This document shows, piece after piece, positions 33,222-42,304 of a stretch of 64,000 nt of DNA (the stretch's first letter is position 1; each line of letters starts with the position of its first letter). The stretch comes from CAVUMR01 sp963742715 (GTDB lineage Bacteria; Actinomycetota; Actinomycetes; Mycobacteriales; Micromonosporaceae). Location: positions 1,426,001 through 1,490,000 of the forward strand of contig CAVUMR010000003.1 in the NCBI GenBank assembly GCA_963742715.1. The letters are read 5' to 3'. Below the pieces are notes generated by a model that did no database searches, was not told the origin of the DNA, and saw only the letters and a program-made list of their open reading frames with translations. The position numbers and the translations under genes were made by a program.

Positions 33222-34040
33222 TCAGTGCCCCAACCGCTTCATGGTGTCGTGCACCTTCTCGGCGGTCGGATCGAGCATCTCGTCGATGATCCTGCCGTCG
33301 GCGAGGAACACCACGCGGTCGGCGTAACCGGCGGCGGTCGGGTCGTGGGTGACCATCACGATGGTCTGCCCGAACTCATCCACCGAGCGCCGCATGAAGG
33401 CCAGGATCTCGCCGGACGAGTGCGAGTCGAGGTTTCCGGTCGGCTCGTCGGCGAAGATGACGGTCGGCCGGGACACCAGGGCCCGGGCGCCGGCCACCCG
33501 CTGCTGCTCGCCACCGGACAGCTCGGCCGGTCGGTGACTGAGCCGGCGGCGCAGTCCGACCGCGTCGATGACCTGGTCGTACCAGGCGCGGTCCGGCTTG
33601 TTGCCGGCGATCGCCAACGGCAGCTCGATGTTCTCCGCCGCGGTCAGCGTGGGCAGCAGGTTGAAGGCCTGGAAGATGAACCCGACCTGGGTACGCCGCA
33701 GCAGCGTGAGCTGGCGGTCGTTGAGCCGGCCCAGCTCGGTGTTGCCGATCCACACTTCACCACCGGACACTCGGTCGAGCCCGGCCATGCAGTGCATGAG
33801 AGTCGACTTGCCGGAACCGCTCGGCCCCATCACCGCGGTGAGGTACCCCTTCGGGAAGCTCACCGTCACGCCGTCGAGCGCGCGTACCTCGGTTCCGCCC
33901 GAGCCGTACACCTTGGTGATGTTGCTGGCCCGGACGGCGATCTCGCCATCCGGCGCGACCCCCACCTGCCCGGCGGCCAACTCGGCCGACTGCGCGGAAG
34001 CGTCGGCGTCCACAGGTGCATGTCCAGTTGCATCGGCCAT
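33222..34040 (-). CDS. ABC transporter ATP-binding protein (MacB/LolD type)
   Basis: A 272-residue ATPase with a 35-residue N-terminal extension. It has Walker A MGPSGSGKST, the Q-loop in VGFIFQAFNLLPTLTAAEN, signature LSGGEQQRV, Walker B VIFADEPT, and the H-loop MVTHDP. The FQAFNLLPTLTAAEN segment is typical of MacB/LolD ATPases that partner FtsX-fold permeases. ATG at 34040 is chosen because an upstream in-frame extension has no similarity; GGGGAGGGG lies 12 bases upstream. The 160-base gap before it holds the likely promoter. Confidence 0.94.
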   Translation of the reverse strand: MADATGHAPVDADASAQSAELAAGQVGVAPDGEIAVRASNITKVYGSGGTEVRALDGVTVSFPKGYLTAVMGPSGSGKSTLMHCMAGLDRVSGGEVWIGNTELGRLNDRQLTLLRRTQVGFIFQAFNLLPTLTAAENIELPLAIAGNKPDRAWYDQVIDAVGLRRRLSHRPAELSGGEQQRVAGARALVSRPTVIFADEPTGNLDSHSSGEILAFMRRSVDEFGQTIVMVTHDPTAAGYADRVVFLADGRIIDEMLDPTAEKVHDTMKRLGH

Positions 34041-34200
34041 CGCAGGCCACCCCTCCCCAATGGCGAGCGTCGGGCCAGCCCCGAGTGTCGGACCAGCCTT
34101 TGCAGGCTCTCCCCCTCGCCCCGCCATAACGTTAGCCGTCGGATGCGACCCAATTACGGCGGATGCCGATGCGACACAACACAACCCACCATTGAGGACA

Positions 34201-34932
34201 TCAGCCGGCCAGGCCGACCACCGCCCACATGAACAGGATGCCGAGGACTGTGCAGCCCAGGGTGAGTCGGGACGGATGCCGGCTGTGTGCCTCCGGCAGG
34301 ATGTCGCCGGTCGCGATGTACAGCAGGAAGCCGGCGAAGAAGCCGAGGTAGAGGCCGAGCGCCCGGTCCGACAGGTGGACAAACTGGGTCACCACGGCAC
34401 CGGCCAGGGGTGCCACCGCGTCCAGCCCGAGCAGGATCAGCGCCCGCCGCCGCGTGTTGCCGTACAGCGACGTGACGGTGAACGTGTTGAACCCGTCAGC
34501 GAAGTCGTGCGCGATCACCGCCAGCGCGACCGCGCCACCGACCGCGCTGCTCACCTGGAACGCCGCGCCGATGCCCATGCCGTCCATGAAGCTGTGCGCC
34601 ACCAGCGCGGAGCCGGCCAGCAGTCCGATCGTCGGGTACCGGTGGCCGTGCGCACCGTACTCGTCCTCGTGCGCCTGGTGTACCGCCGCGGACCGCTCGA
34701 TCACGTGCAGGGTCAGGAAACCGGCGGCGAACGTGACCACCACCGCCGGTACACCGAGAAGTTCGTGATCGTTGAGCTCGAACATCTCGGGCAGCAGGTC
34801 GAACGCGACCACGCCGAGCATCACGCCGGCGGCCAGGCCGAGAATCAGGTGCAACCGGTCCCGGGCACGCATCGCCACCAGCCCACCGGCCAGGGTGGAC
34901 AGCACCGCCACGCAGGCCAGCAGGAGCGCCAT
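34201..34932 (-). CDS. ZIP-family metal transporter
   Basis: A 243-residue membrane protein with about eight spans. The fourth span carries HSFMDGMGIG, matching the HNxxDG metal motif of LIV-1-type ZIP proteins, and the next carries HDFADGFNTFT, where ZIPs usually have HEIPHE or HNIPEG. A His-rich loop lies before it (VHQAHEDEYGAHGHRY). Zinc or a similar divalent metal is the expected substrate. ATG at 34932 has no clear Shine-Dalgarno. It is divergent from the EamA gene. Confidence 0.88.
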   Translation of the reverse strand: MALLLACVAVLSTLAGGLVAMRARDRLHLILGLAAGVMLGVVAFDLLPEMFELNDHELLGVPAVVVTFAAGFLTLHVIERSAAVHQAHEDEYGAHGHRYPTIGLLAGSALVAHSFMDGMGIGAAFQVSSAVGGAVALAVIAHDFADGFNTFTVTSLYGNTRRRALILLGLDAVAPLAGAVVTQFVHLSDRALGLYLGFFAGFLLYIATGDILPEAHSRHPSRLTLGCTVLGILFMWAVVGLAG

Positions 34933-35035
34933 CGGGGAAGCGTAGCCGCTGCGCCCGACCGGACCCGGGAGCACGCGACGGCCGGTCATCGCCGTCGTCA
35001 CGGCGGGCGCCGGATGCTCGCTAGGGTGGTCGCCG

Positions 35036-35905
35036 ATGAGCCCGGTCGCGCTTGCCCTGGTCCTGGGCGCCGCCGTCGCCCACGCGACCTGGAACCTGGC
35101 GGCGAAGCGAGCCGGCAGGGGCGGTACCGCCTTCGTCTGGCTCAGTTCGGCCACCGGCGTCGTCGTGTGGGCACCGCTCGGGCTCGGCGTCCTCGTACTC
35201 ACCCGCGCGCGGTTCGACCTGGTGGCGGTACTCGTCACGGTGGTGAGCGCGAGCATCCACGTCGGGTACTTCGTGCTGCTCCAGCGCGGGTACCGGGCCG
35301 GCGACCTGTCCGTCGTGTACCCGCTCGCCCGCGGTACCGGGCCGCTCCTGTCGGTGACCCTGGCGGTACTCGTGTTCGCCGAGCGACCGGGGTGGCTCGC
35401 GCTCGCCGGCGCGGCCGCGGTGGTGGCAGGCATCTTCGTGGTGGGACTCGGTCGGCCGGCCGGCACACCGACCGGACACCGGCTCGCGGCCGGGGTCGGC
35501 TACGGGGTCGCCACCGGAGTGATGATCGCCATGTACACGCTGTGGGATGCGCACGCGGTGACCGCCCTCGCGCTCTCCCCGATCGTGTACGACTGGGGCA
35601 ACGAGCTGTTCCGAACGGCGCTGCTGACCCCGTACGCGGCGCGCCGGTTCGATCGGGTACGGGAGATCTGGCGGGCGCACCGGCTCGAGGTGATCGTGGT
35701 CGGGGTGCTGTCGCCGCTGGCGTACATCCTGGTGCTGATCGCGTACACGATGGCCGACGTCAGCCTGGTCGCGCCGGCCCGCGAGTCGTCGATCGTGATC
35801 GGCACCCTGTTCGGCTGGCTGCTGCTGCACGAGTCGCAGCCGGGTCGCCGGCTGTTCGGCGCGCTGATCGTGGTGGCCGGCATCGCCGCGCTGGCCGCGG
35901 CCTGA
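35036..35905 (+). CDS. EamA/DMT-family transporter
   Basis: A 289-residue protein with about ten hydrophobic spans and the two-fold EamA arrangement. VVYPLARGTGPLLSVTLAVLVFAERPGWLALAGAAAVVAGI ends the first repeat; SLVAPARESSIVIGTLFGWLLLHE and RLFGALIVVAGIAALA end the second. The E-rich ends of each repeat are typical of drug/metabolite exporters. The start ATG at 35036 lies about 100 bases from the divergent ZIP gene. The substrate is unknown. Confidence 0.9.
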   Translation: MSPVALALVLGAAVAHATWNLAAKRAGRGGTAFVWLSSATGVVVWAPLGLGVLVLTRARFDLVAVLVTVVSASIHVGYFVLLQRGYRAGDLSVVYPLARGTGPLLSVTLAVLVFAERPGWLALAGAAAVVAGIFVVGLGRPAGTPTGHRLAAGVGYGVATGVMIAMYTLWDAHAVTALALSPIVYDWGNELFRTALLTPYAARRFDRVREIWRAHRLEVIVVGVLSPLAYILVLIAYTMADVSLVAPARESSIVIGTLFGWLLLHESQPGRRLFGALIVVAGIAALAAA

Positions 35906-35985
35906 CCGTCGGCGCCGGCGCCGGCCGGCCGCACCTCGCAGCACGAGCGCCGGCGCGGGCCGGACGCGCCCGCGGGCAGCCGGAG

Positions 35986-36465
35986 TCAGCCTCGGCGGAT
36001 CATGCAGGTGAGCCGGGCGGTACACAGCCGGCGGTCGTTGTCGTCGGTGAGTACCACCTCGAACGTGCCGACGCTCCGACCGACGTACACCGGGCGCGCC
36101 GTTCCGGTCACGGTGCCGGCCATCGCCGACCGGTGGTGGGTGGCGTTGATGTCGACCCCGACCACCCGACCGTCCGGGCCGGCGTTCAATGCGGCGCAGA
36201 CCGAACCGAGCGTCTCGGCGAGTACGCAGGAAGCCCCGCCGTGCAGCAGCCCGTACGGCTGGGTGTTGCCCTCCACCGGCATGGTGCCGACGACCGCGTC
36301 CGGCTCGGCCCTGGTCAGCCGGATGCCCATCCGCTCGGGGAGCGCACCGGCGCCGCCGTGCTCGGCGATCAGCCGGGCTACCTCGGGATGCACGTCGACC
36401 GACCGGGCAGTGGCCGCGCCGCCATCGACCTGCTCGTTCACCTCGGATGGGGTCTCGCTCGCCAT
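35986..36465 (-). CDS. PaaI-type hotdog thioesterase
   Basis: A 159-residue protein with a single hotdog domain. The signature NTQPYGLLHGGASCVLAETLGS has the HGG and the catalytic acidic residue (AET) of PaaI/YdiI acyl-CoA thioesterases, followed by VVGVDINATHHRSAMAGTVTG. The first 40 residues are a variable extension. It probably hydrolyses an aromatic or medium acyl-CoA. The 80-base gap to the convergent EamA gene is very GC-rich with GCCGGC repeats. Confidence 0.9.
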   Translation of the reverse strand: MASETPSEVNEQVDGGAATARSVDVHPEVARLIAEHGGAGALPERMGIRLTRAEPDAVVGTMPVEGNTQPYGLLHGGASCVLAETLGSVCAALNAGPDGRVVGVDINATHHRSAMAGTVTGTARPVYVGRSVGTFEVVLTDDNDRRLCTARLTCMIRRG

Positions 36466-36613
36466 GCCGGAAAGCTACCGCCCGCGATCCCCGCCGCGAA
36501 GCGCCGGGGGCCGCGCCAACGCGCCGCCGCCGCAGAACTCACCGCCGCCCCAGAGGACGCGCCGCCGCCTCAGAACGCGCCGCCGCAGAACGCAGCGGCG
36601 GCGGGTGGACACA

Positions 36614-36643
36614 GGTCCGGCCGGCGCGAACGCCGGCCGGACC
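36614..36643 (-). terminator. Hairpin terminator after the PRC-barrel gene
   Basis: A perfect 13-bp stem with a CGAA loop, 50 bases beyond the stop of the minus-strand PRC-barrel gene. The rest of the 36466-36692 gap is a run of CGCCGCC-type degenerate repeats (36530-36600). Confidence 0.75.
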
Positions 36644-36692
36644 CACAACCACCCTCTCGGCGCCGATCGGCGCCGGCAATCTGCTCCCGCGA

Positions 36693-37085
36693 TCAGTCGG
36701 CCTCAGGCTCCGGCCGACGCGGCTCCAGGGTGCCCTCCCAGGCACGCAACGGGTGCGGCCGGTGTTGCCGGTCGTCCAGCCCGTAGTAGTCGTGCAGCAC
36801 CGATTCGCCCTCGGACTCGATGTGGCCGTGATCGACCTTCACCTTCGGTGTCTCGGTCACGACCCGCCGGTCGTACGGCACATCCACGCGCTGCCCCGCG
36901 ATCTGCGCCTTGTCGAGCGGTACCAGTACGTGCTTCAGGCCCCAGGTACCGGTCTTCAGCCCGATCCACTCCGGCCGCTCGTCATCGTCGAGGAATACGC
37001 CGTACACCGTGCCGAGCTTCTCACCGCTCGACCCGTACACGGTGCCCCCGATTGCCTCACGCATGTGCTCCAGCTCGACTGCCAT
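36693..37085 (-). CDS. PRC-barrel domain protein
   Basis: A 130-residue protein whose first 90 residues form a PRC-barrel: REAIGGTVYGSSGEKLGTVYGVFLDDDERPEWIGLKTG followed by LVPLDKAQIAGQRVDVPY. The tail is charged and ends in RPEPEAD. PRC-barrel proteins bind RNA or proteins and are common stress or ribosome-associated factors; no specific role can be assigned. ATG at 37085 has no clear ribosome-binding site. It is 49 bases from the AhpD-like gene on the same strand. Confidence 0.85.
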   Translation of the reverse strand: MAVELEHMREAIGGTVYGSSGEKLGTVYGVFLDDDERPEWIGLKTGTWGLKHVLVPLDKAQIAGQRVDVPYDRRVVTETPKVKVDHGHIESEGESVLHDYYGLDDRQHRPHPLRAWEGTLEPRRPEPEAD

Positions 37086-37134
37086 GTCCGACTGGTACCC
37101 GCTTCCCGGGGCGTTACACCCGTCGGACCGGGTG

Positions 37135-37746
37135 TTACCTGCCCCCGGTGGCGTGCTGGTAGAGCTCCTTCGACACCCGTCCGAGCAGGTAGAACTCCTC
37201 GTTCGGGGGGATCGCGGCCAGATGCGCGAGCCGGTTGGACATCGCGAAGAGCGCGGCGATCGACCCGATGTCCCAGATGTCATCCTCGGTGAAGCCGTGG
37301 GCGCGGAGTCCGGCCAGATCCGCTTCGCCGACCAGCCACGGTTCACCGGCGAGCCGGGTGGCGACGTCGAGCATGGCGTACTGCCGCTCGGAGAGCTCGG
37401 CCTTGCGCCAGTCGGTCGCCACCTGGTCGGCGATCCGCGGGTTGCGCTCCCGCAGCCGGGCGATCGCCCCGTGCGCGACCACGCAGTACAGGCAGTTGTT
37501 CTGGGCGCTGGTGGCGACCACGATCAGCTCGCGGTCGCCCCGGGAGAGCTGCGGCGACTCCCGTTCCATCAGCGCGTCGTGGTACGCGAAGAATGCCCGC
37601 CACTCCTGCGGCCGGTGCGCCAGTGCCCGGAAGATGTTCGGTACGAAGCCGGTCTTCTCCTCGACCGCCCGGATCCGTTCGCGCAGGTCCGCCGGCAGGT
37701 CGTCGACCGGTGGCACCGGAAAGCGGCTGATCGCCTGATCGGTCAT
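37135..37746 (-). CDS. AhpD/carboxymuconolactone-decarboxylase-like peroxidase-related protein
   Basis: A 203-residue protein of the peroxidase-related AhpD-like group. The redox motif is CLYCVVAHG near residue 86, with the CxxC and following histidine of AhpD enzymes; KTGFVPNIFRALAHRP near residue 31 is the family opening. Such proteins reduce peroxides or serve as electron donors, but are not true decarboxylases. It sits upstream of the PRC-barrel gene, perhaps in one oxidative-stress unit. Confidence 0.9.
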   Translation of the reverse strand: MTDQAISRFPVPPVDDLPADLRERIRAVEEKTGFVPNIFRALAHRPQEWRAFFAYHDALMERESPQLSRGDRELIVVATSAQNNCLYCVVAHGAIARLRERNPRIADQVATDWRKAELSERQYAMLDVATRLAGEPWLVGEADLAGLRAHGFTEDDIWDIGSIAALFAMSNRLAHLAAIPPNEEFYLLGRVSKELYQHATGGR

Positions 37747-37814
37747 GGTGGCACGCTACTGCCCGGCGGGAGGCAACCGTGGGGACGCGAACCGGCCGGT
37801 CGCCGGCCGACGGG

Positions 37815-39290
37815 TCAGCCCCCGTTGAGAATGCTGATCCACAGCACCACCAGCCAGACCATGATGCCGACGACGCCCAGCGTCACCCCGACCGCGAGCA
37901 GTGGATCGGGGGTACGGCCGCGCTGCCGGGCGTGCCGCAGCGCGACCGCGGCAAGGATCAGGGCCACCACCGAACCACCGGGGGTCAGCAGCCCGACCAC
38001 GCCGAATACCACAGACCCCCAGCCGCCGGCCGTACGCCGCCCGGACGCGGGCGCGACCGCCTCGGCGTGCGCCAACGCGGTCAACCGGTCCCGGGTGTAC
38101 GCGATGTCCCGCAGGCAGCGATCCATCGCCGCGGTACGTCCGGTCGCTGCCGCCGAGGTGACGAGCGCGTGCCGGTCGACGGAACCGGTGGAGGCCGCCC
38201 GGCTCAGTTCGACGGCCAGCCGCGCCTGGGCCCGTTGCAGCCGGCGAACCAGCCGCATGCCGCGCAGACCGGCCCGGTGCCGCGCGTACACCCGGGCCGC
38301 TTCGCGGCGTCGTCCGGAGACCAGCGCGGTGATCTCGCGCGGGGTCACCACGGCCGGGTCCAGCCCGGACAGGTGCCTGGCGTAGTAGTCGGCCTCGTGC
38401 CGCCGCGCCGCCCGCACCAGGTACAGCACCAGCAGGAAGCCGGGGCTGCCCTTGATCAGCACGGCCGCGAGTACACCGGGCAGGCCATAGCTGAACGCCT
38501 CGGCGAGCAACGGCGAGTTCCAGACGAAGTGACAGGTCCAGGCGCCGGCGAACGCGAGTACCGCGACGCCCAGCCGGATCCAGCGCGACCGGTGCACCGA
38601 CACGACCGCGTACCCGATGCCGGCGCCGGCGAGCGCGGTGAACATCGTGTGGCTCCACAACCCGCCGAGGAACCCGCGGGCCAGGAAGACGACCGCCACC
38701 GGCGTCAACTGGTCGCCGTCGCCGGCCAGCGCCACCGCGTTCACCGCGTAGACGAAGTCCTCCACCACCTGGAAGCCGAGCCCGATCAGCGCGCCGTACA
38801 CCACGCCGTCGAGCACGCTGTTGAGCTGGTGGCGCGCGAGCAGCACGATCACCAGCACGCCGAGCGCCTTGGCGGTCTCCTCGGTGCTCGGGCCGGCGAT
38901 GGCGGGGGTCCACACGTCACCGAACGCCGGCGAGACGGTCTTGGCGATGATGTCGTGGATGGCGCTGTTGCCGGACAGCGCCAGCGAGGTGGCCACCAGC
39001 CCGCCCCAGCCGAACGCGATGGCGAGCAGCACCGGCGGCTCCCGCTCCAGGTAGTCCAACTGGTGGACCACCTGGAGGAACGGGATCGCGTACAGGGAGA
39101 ACAGTACGAACGCGGCCACCGACGCCCGCGGGTAGCTCGTCGCGTAGACCTGGATCAGGTCGCCGATCCGCCAGGCGCCCACCGCGATCAGCCCGGCGGC
39201 CAGCCAGAACGCCGGCAGCCGGGGCGAGAGGATCCGCGCCGGGGTGATCGGGGCGGGCCGCACCCGCCCGGGCACCGCCGCCCCGGTCAC
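37815..39290 (-). CDS. PrsW-family intramembrane metalloprotease with C-terminal membrane domain
   Basis: A 491-residue membrane protein. The PrsW core has at least seven spans and the metal/catalytic motifs EETAK (137-141), VVEDFVYA (about 175-182) and GLWSHTMFTALAG. A cytoplasmic basic stretch follows (about 330-410), then two further spans resembling the DUF4190 type (SVVFGVVGLLTPGGSVVALILA). PrsW proteases cleave membrane-bound anti-sigma factors in Bacillus; no anti-sigma gene is adjacent. The GTG start overlaps the stop of the preceding membrane protein by four bases (GTGA), so the two are coupled. Confidence 0.9.
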   Translation of the reverse strand: MTGAAVPGRVRPAPITPARILSPRLPAFWLAAGLIAVGAWRIGDLIQVYATSYPRASVAAFVLFSLYAIPFLQVVHQLDYLEREPPVLLAIAFGWGGLVATSLALSGNSAIHDIIAKTVSPAFGDVWTPAIAGPSTEETAKALGVLVIVLLARHQLNSVLDGVVYGALIGLGFQVVEDFVYAVNAVALAGDGDQLTPVAVVFLARGFLGGLWSHTMFTALAGAGIGYAVVSVHRSRWIRLGVAVLAFAGAWTCHFVWNSPLLAEAFSYGLPGVLAAVLIKGSPGFLLVLYLVRAARRHEADYYARHLSGLDPAVVTPREITALVSGRRREAARVYARHRAGLRGMRLVRRLQRAQARLAVELSRAASTGSVDRHALVTSAAATGRTAAMDRCLRDIAYTRDRLTALAHAEAVAPASGRRTAGGWGSVVFGVVGLLTPGGSVVALILAAVALRHARQRGRTPDPLLAVGVTLGVVGIMVWLVVLWISILNGG

Positions 39291-39892
39291 CGCGCGGGCC
39301 CGAACTCGATGCTGGCGACCATCGTCCGCAGCTGGTCGAGCACGCCGCGCAGGTCCAGCTCCGACCCGCTCGCGGTGACTTCGGCCGCTGTACCTCCGGA
39401 CAGAAAGACCGCGTAGTAGCCGTTCCGGCCGGGGGACGAGTAGCTGCCCTGCCGACCGGCCAACTCCTCGTCGGTACGTATCTCGTGGTCGTCCTGCGAC
39501 ACCTGGTACCCGCGCTTGGCCTCGATGCGCCGGCGTACCCGCTCGGACAGCCCGGCCAGCGATCCGAGGTACGCCTCGGCCCGGATCTCGACCCGCACGC
39601 TGCCGATGCCGACCAGGAGAACCGCGCGCGCCGGTGAGGTGCCGGTGACGTCGAGCTGCGCGCCAGCCGGTGGAAGTACGGTCACGCCCTGGCCGACCAC
39701 CAGCCTGGTACCGGCCTGCACCTCCCGCTCCGCGGGCAGCGCTCTGTTGACCAGCGGCAAGCCGATGGAGATGACGGCGCTGACGAGAAGGATGACCAGG
39801 CTGCCGACGAGATTCCCGGCAAAACCGGATCCCGGACGTACCGACCGTTTCACCACCGGAACCCGCCCCCCGTCCCCGCCTGGCGGGACCAT
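39287..39892 (-). CDS. Single-span membrane protein coupled to PrsW
   Basis: About 201 residues with a basic N-terminus (VVKRSVRPGSG), one membrane span (NLVGSLVILLVSAVISIGLPL) and an extracytoplasmic domain of about 140 residues (TRLVVGQGVTVLPPAGAQLDVTG and following). No family was recognised. Its start is uncertain: ATG at 39892 lacks a ribosome-binding site, while GTG at 39856 or 39853 has a G-rich stretch upstream. Because it is translated immediately before PrsW and has a type II topology, it could be a substrate or partner of that protease. Confidence 0.6.
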   Translation of the reverse strand: MVPPGGDGGRVPVVKRSVRPGSGFAGNLVGSLVILLVSAVISIGLPLVNRALPAEREVQAGTRLVVGQGVTVLPPAGAQLDVTGTSPARAVLLVGIGSVRVEIRAEAYLGSLAGLSERVRRRIEAKRGYQVSQDDHEIRTDEELAGRQGSYSSPGRNGYYAVFLSGGTAAEVTASGSELDLRGVLDQLRTMVASIEFGPAR

Positions 39893-40004
39893 CCGGAATG
39901 TACCGCAGCGCGACGGCCCAGGGACGCCCCGTGTCTGTCCCATCCGCGACCCGACCGCGTCACCGCGGCTCGGCACCGGAGCCGCCCACCGGCAGGATGG
40001 CGGG

Positions 40005-40616
40005 ATGGAATTCAGCGAGGTGGTCCGGCGCCGGCGGATGGTCCGCAACTACGACCCGGATCGGCCGGTACCCCCGGAACTCGTCGAACGGATCCTCGCC
40101 CACGCGGTACGCGCGCCGAGTGCCGGCTTCTCGCAGGGGTGGGCGTTCCTGGTGCTCGACGAGCCGGCGGACCGGGAGAGGTTCTGGACGGCGGCGACCC
40201 CGCCCACGCCGACCGTCGCGCGACCGCAGGACGGCTGGTTGGTTCGGATGAAGCGGGCGCCGCTGCTGGTCGTACCGCTGTCGCACAAGCGGGCGTACCT
40301 GGACCGGTACGCCGAGGCGGACAAGGGCTGGACGGATCGCGACGAGGCGCGCTGGCCGGTGCCCTACTGGGATATCGACACCGGGATGGCCGCGCTGTTG
40401 ATGCTGCTGACCGCCGTGGACGAGGGATTGGGTGCCTGCTTCTTCGGCATCCCGCCGGAGCAGATCCCATCGTTCCGGGAAGCGTTCGCGGTACCGGCGG
40501 ACTACACCCCGATCGGGGCGGTCAGCATCGGCTACCGGGCACCGGACCCGCAGTCCGGTTCACTTCGCCGGGGCCACCGGCCGCTCGACGAGGTCGTGCA
40601 TCGCGGCCGGTGGTGA
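40005..40616 (+). CDS. Nitroreductase family protein
   Basis: A 203-residue FMN-dependent oxidoreductase. It begins EFSEVVRRRRMVRNYDPDRPVPPE, the usual nitroreductase opening with FMN-phosphate-binding arginines, and has APSAGFSQGWAFLVLD, DTGMAALLMLLTAVDEGLGACFFG and IGAVSIGYR. The physiological substrate is unknown. ATG at 40005 is preceded by AGGATGGCGGG. It is divergent from the PrsW pair. Confidence 0.92.
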   Translation: MEFSEVVRRRRMVRNYDPDRPVPPELVERILAHAVRAPSAGFSQGWAFLVLDEPADRERFWTAATPPTPTVARPQDGWLVRMKRAPLLVVPLSHKRAYLDRYAEADKGWTDRDEARWPVPYWDIDTGMAALLMLLTAVDEGLGACFFGIPPEQIPSFREAFAVPADYTPIGAVSIGYRAPDPQSGSLRRGHRPLDEVVHRGRW

Positions 40617-40724
40617 CTCACGGATTAGTCGCCGGTTTGGCGGTAACCGTTGACCGGGGCCTGCCCTGCGCGGGCGTACGGCTGGGTCAGCGGTGCCGGC
40701 GGCTGCCGCGTCGGAAACTGGTAA

Positions 40725-40758
40725 GGGCGCGATCGACGCTTACGCGTTGATCACGCCC
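40725..40758 (-). terminator. Hairpin terminator after bldC
   Basis: A 15-bp stem (40725-40739 with 40744-40758) and a 4-base loop, 85 bases beyond the bldC stop. On the minus-strand RNA all pairs form with two G-U wobbles, so it suits bldC better than the nitroreductase gene. Nothing else is seen in 40617-40842. Confidence 0.6.
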
Positions 40759-40842
40759 CCGCCTGTTGAGTTGTACCGTCGAGCTGCCGGCTATTCCAGC
40801 CGGGCATCAACCGGGACGCCGAGGCGCCGCGGTTGTCGTCGG

Positions 40843-41052
40843 TCACTCGCCCTGACGCTGCTGGGGAATCTGTCCCTGCAGCAGGGCGCGAACCTCCGAC
40901 TCCCGGTACCGGCGGTGGCCGCCGAGGGTCCTGATTGCGCTGAGCTTGCCAGCCTTGGCCCACCGGGTAACAGTCTTGGGGTCGACTCGGAACATCGAAG
41001 CGACCTCAGCCGGCGTCAACAGCGGCTCGGGTTCGTGCGTACGCGATGCCAT
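40843..41052 (-). CDS. bldC: BldC developmental regulator
   Basis: A 69-residue DNA-binding protein with a MerR-like winged helix: LLTPAEVASMFRVDPKTVTRWAKAGKL and the wing RTLGGHRRYRESEV. Length and sequence are those of BldC of Streptomyces, which binds head-to-tail on direct repeats and controls entry into development. ATG at 41052 follows GGAGG. The order bldC, conserved hypothetical, leucine/valine dehydrogenase, DUF3073, purM matches Streptomyces, which supports orthology. Confidence 0.97.
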   Translation of the reverse strand: MASRTHEPEPLLTPAEVASMFRVDPKTVTRWAKAGKLSAIRTLGGHRRYRESEVRALLQGQIPQQRQGE

Positions 41053-41211
41053 CGTTCCTCCACGTTGCTCACAAAGCGCTACCGGGGTCCCGCCGGTGGC
41101 GCAAATCCATCGTCCGGCCTGTCCCCGATGTCCGACATGGGCCGAACGGATGAAGGTCGGTGGACGACCGGTGGATAAAAAGCCCGCTAGTCCCGATTTG
41201 TCGCTGTCCGA

Positions 41212-42090
41212 TTAGTTACACCTCTCCATAAGCTGTACCGCGCGCCAGCGCTCCACGAGCCGCTCATATACCTCCCCAGCAGCCGTAACGTCCCCGCGAG
41301 CCAGTGCGGCGAGGCCGTCCGCGGCCAGTCCCGGCGAGTCATCGGCGAGCATCGCCTTGTTGGTCAGCACGTTCACGAGGCCGCCGTAGTCCAGTTCGAC
41401 CACCGAACGCGGGTGGAACTCCTCCAACCACTGGACACACTCCGCCATACCTGAGGTCACCGGAGAGTCACCGACCGATCGCCGCAGCACCGCCAGCGCC
41501 CGGTGCCCGCGCCGTCTGGCCCGGGCCATCGTGGTCCGGTACCGCAGGTGGCGTTCGCCCTTCTCCACCGAGATGTCGCGCTCGTCGAGGTCCACGAAGG
41601 CGAACCAGCGCACCGGTACCCCCCAGCCGGACGCCAGCTCGTGCAGCCGCGGCGCGCCCTGCTCGAGTACCCGTGCGCCACTGCGCCAGTCGGCCACCAC
41701 CCGCTCCGCGCTACCGGCCAGCGCCGGGGGCACGAACGCGTCGGCGATGACGGCCGGTACTCCCTGCCGCGCCGTCAGCGCCGCCTCGGCCACCCTGATC
41801 CGCAGGTTCCACGGGCACACCAGCAGCGCGCCCTCGTCCTCGATGACGTACGCGTCCTCGGGCAGGTCAGGCAGCTTGGTCCAGCCGATACCGACCGCGT
41901 CGAGGACCAGTTGCCGCTGCCAGGCCGGCCCCCGCGCCGGCGGTACCGGGCGACCGTCGTTGACGTACCGCCGCCAGAACTGCTGGCGCTCACGGTCGAA
42001 GGCGACCAGCGGCTCGTACACCCGGAGGTACGTGACAAAGGGAGGCGGCACGGGCCGATCGTCGCACGTACCGACCGGCCGGTTCGACAT
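41212..42090 (-). CDS. Conserved actinobacterial hypothetical protein between bldC and leucine dehydrogenase
   Basis: About 292 residues of unknown function. Segments: PFVTYLRVYEPLVAF at the N-terminus, AYVIEDEGALLVCPWNLRIRVAEAAL in the middle, WFAFVDLDERDI and a C-terminal VVELDYGGLVNVL. The position matches the hypothetical gene next to bldC in Streptomyces. ATG at 42090 is chosen because similarity starts soon after it, but no Shine-Dalgarno is visible and an upstream ATG at 42141 or 42156 is possible. No enzymatic motif was recognised. Confidence 0.8.
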   Translation of the reverse strand: MSNRPVGTCDDRPVPPPFVTYLRVYEPLVAFDRERQQFWRRYVNDGRPVPPARGPAWQRQLVLDAVGIGWTKLPDLPEDAYVIEDEGALLVCPWNLRIRVAEAALTARQGVPAVIADAFVPPALAGSAERVVADWRSGARVLEQGAPRLHELASGWGVPVRWFAFVDLDERDISVEKGERHLRYRTTMARARRRGHRALAVLRRSVGDSPVTSGMAECVQWLEEFHPRSVVELDYGGLVNVLTNKAMLADDSPGLAADGLAALARGDVTAAGEVYERLVERWRAVQLMERCN

Positions 42091-42304
42091 GCACCGGCCG
42101 ACCGGATCGACGCTCGAGTCCCGCTGGATCCGGTACCGCATGAGCGTGCCCACCATGGGCGGTGGCCCACCGGCGAGCGCCGCCGTCCGCTGCCACGGAC
42201 GTCCTGACCGGCGGTTCGCCACTACGCTCGACCGTGTCGGCAGACCCGCCGGCACGAGCTGTCACCCCACAAGGGCGCTGCACCCTCGATCGTCAGGAGC
42301 AGGC

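Noticed and set aside
37779..39416. Plus-strand open frame of 545 residues across PrsW
   Set aside because: Antisense to a membrane protease with intact motifs; its composition is His/Arg/Gln-rich and unlike a real protein.
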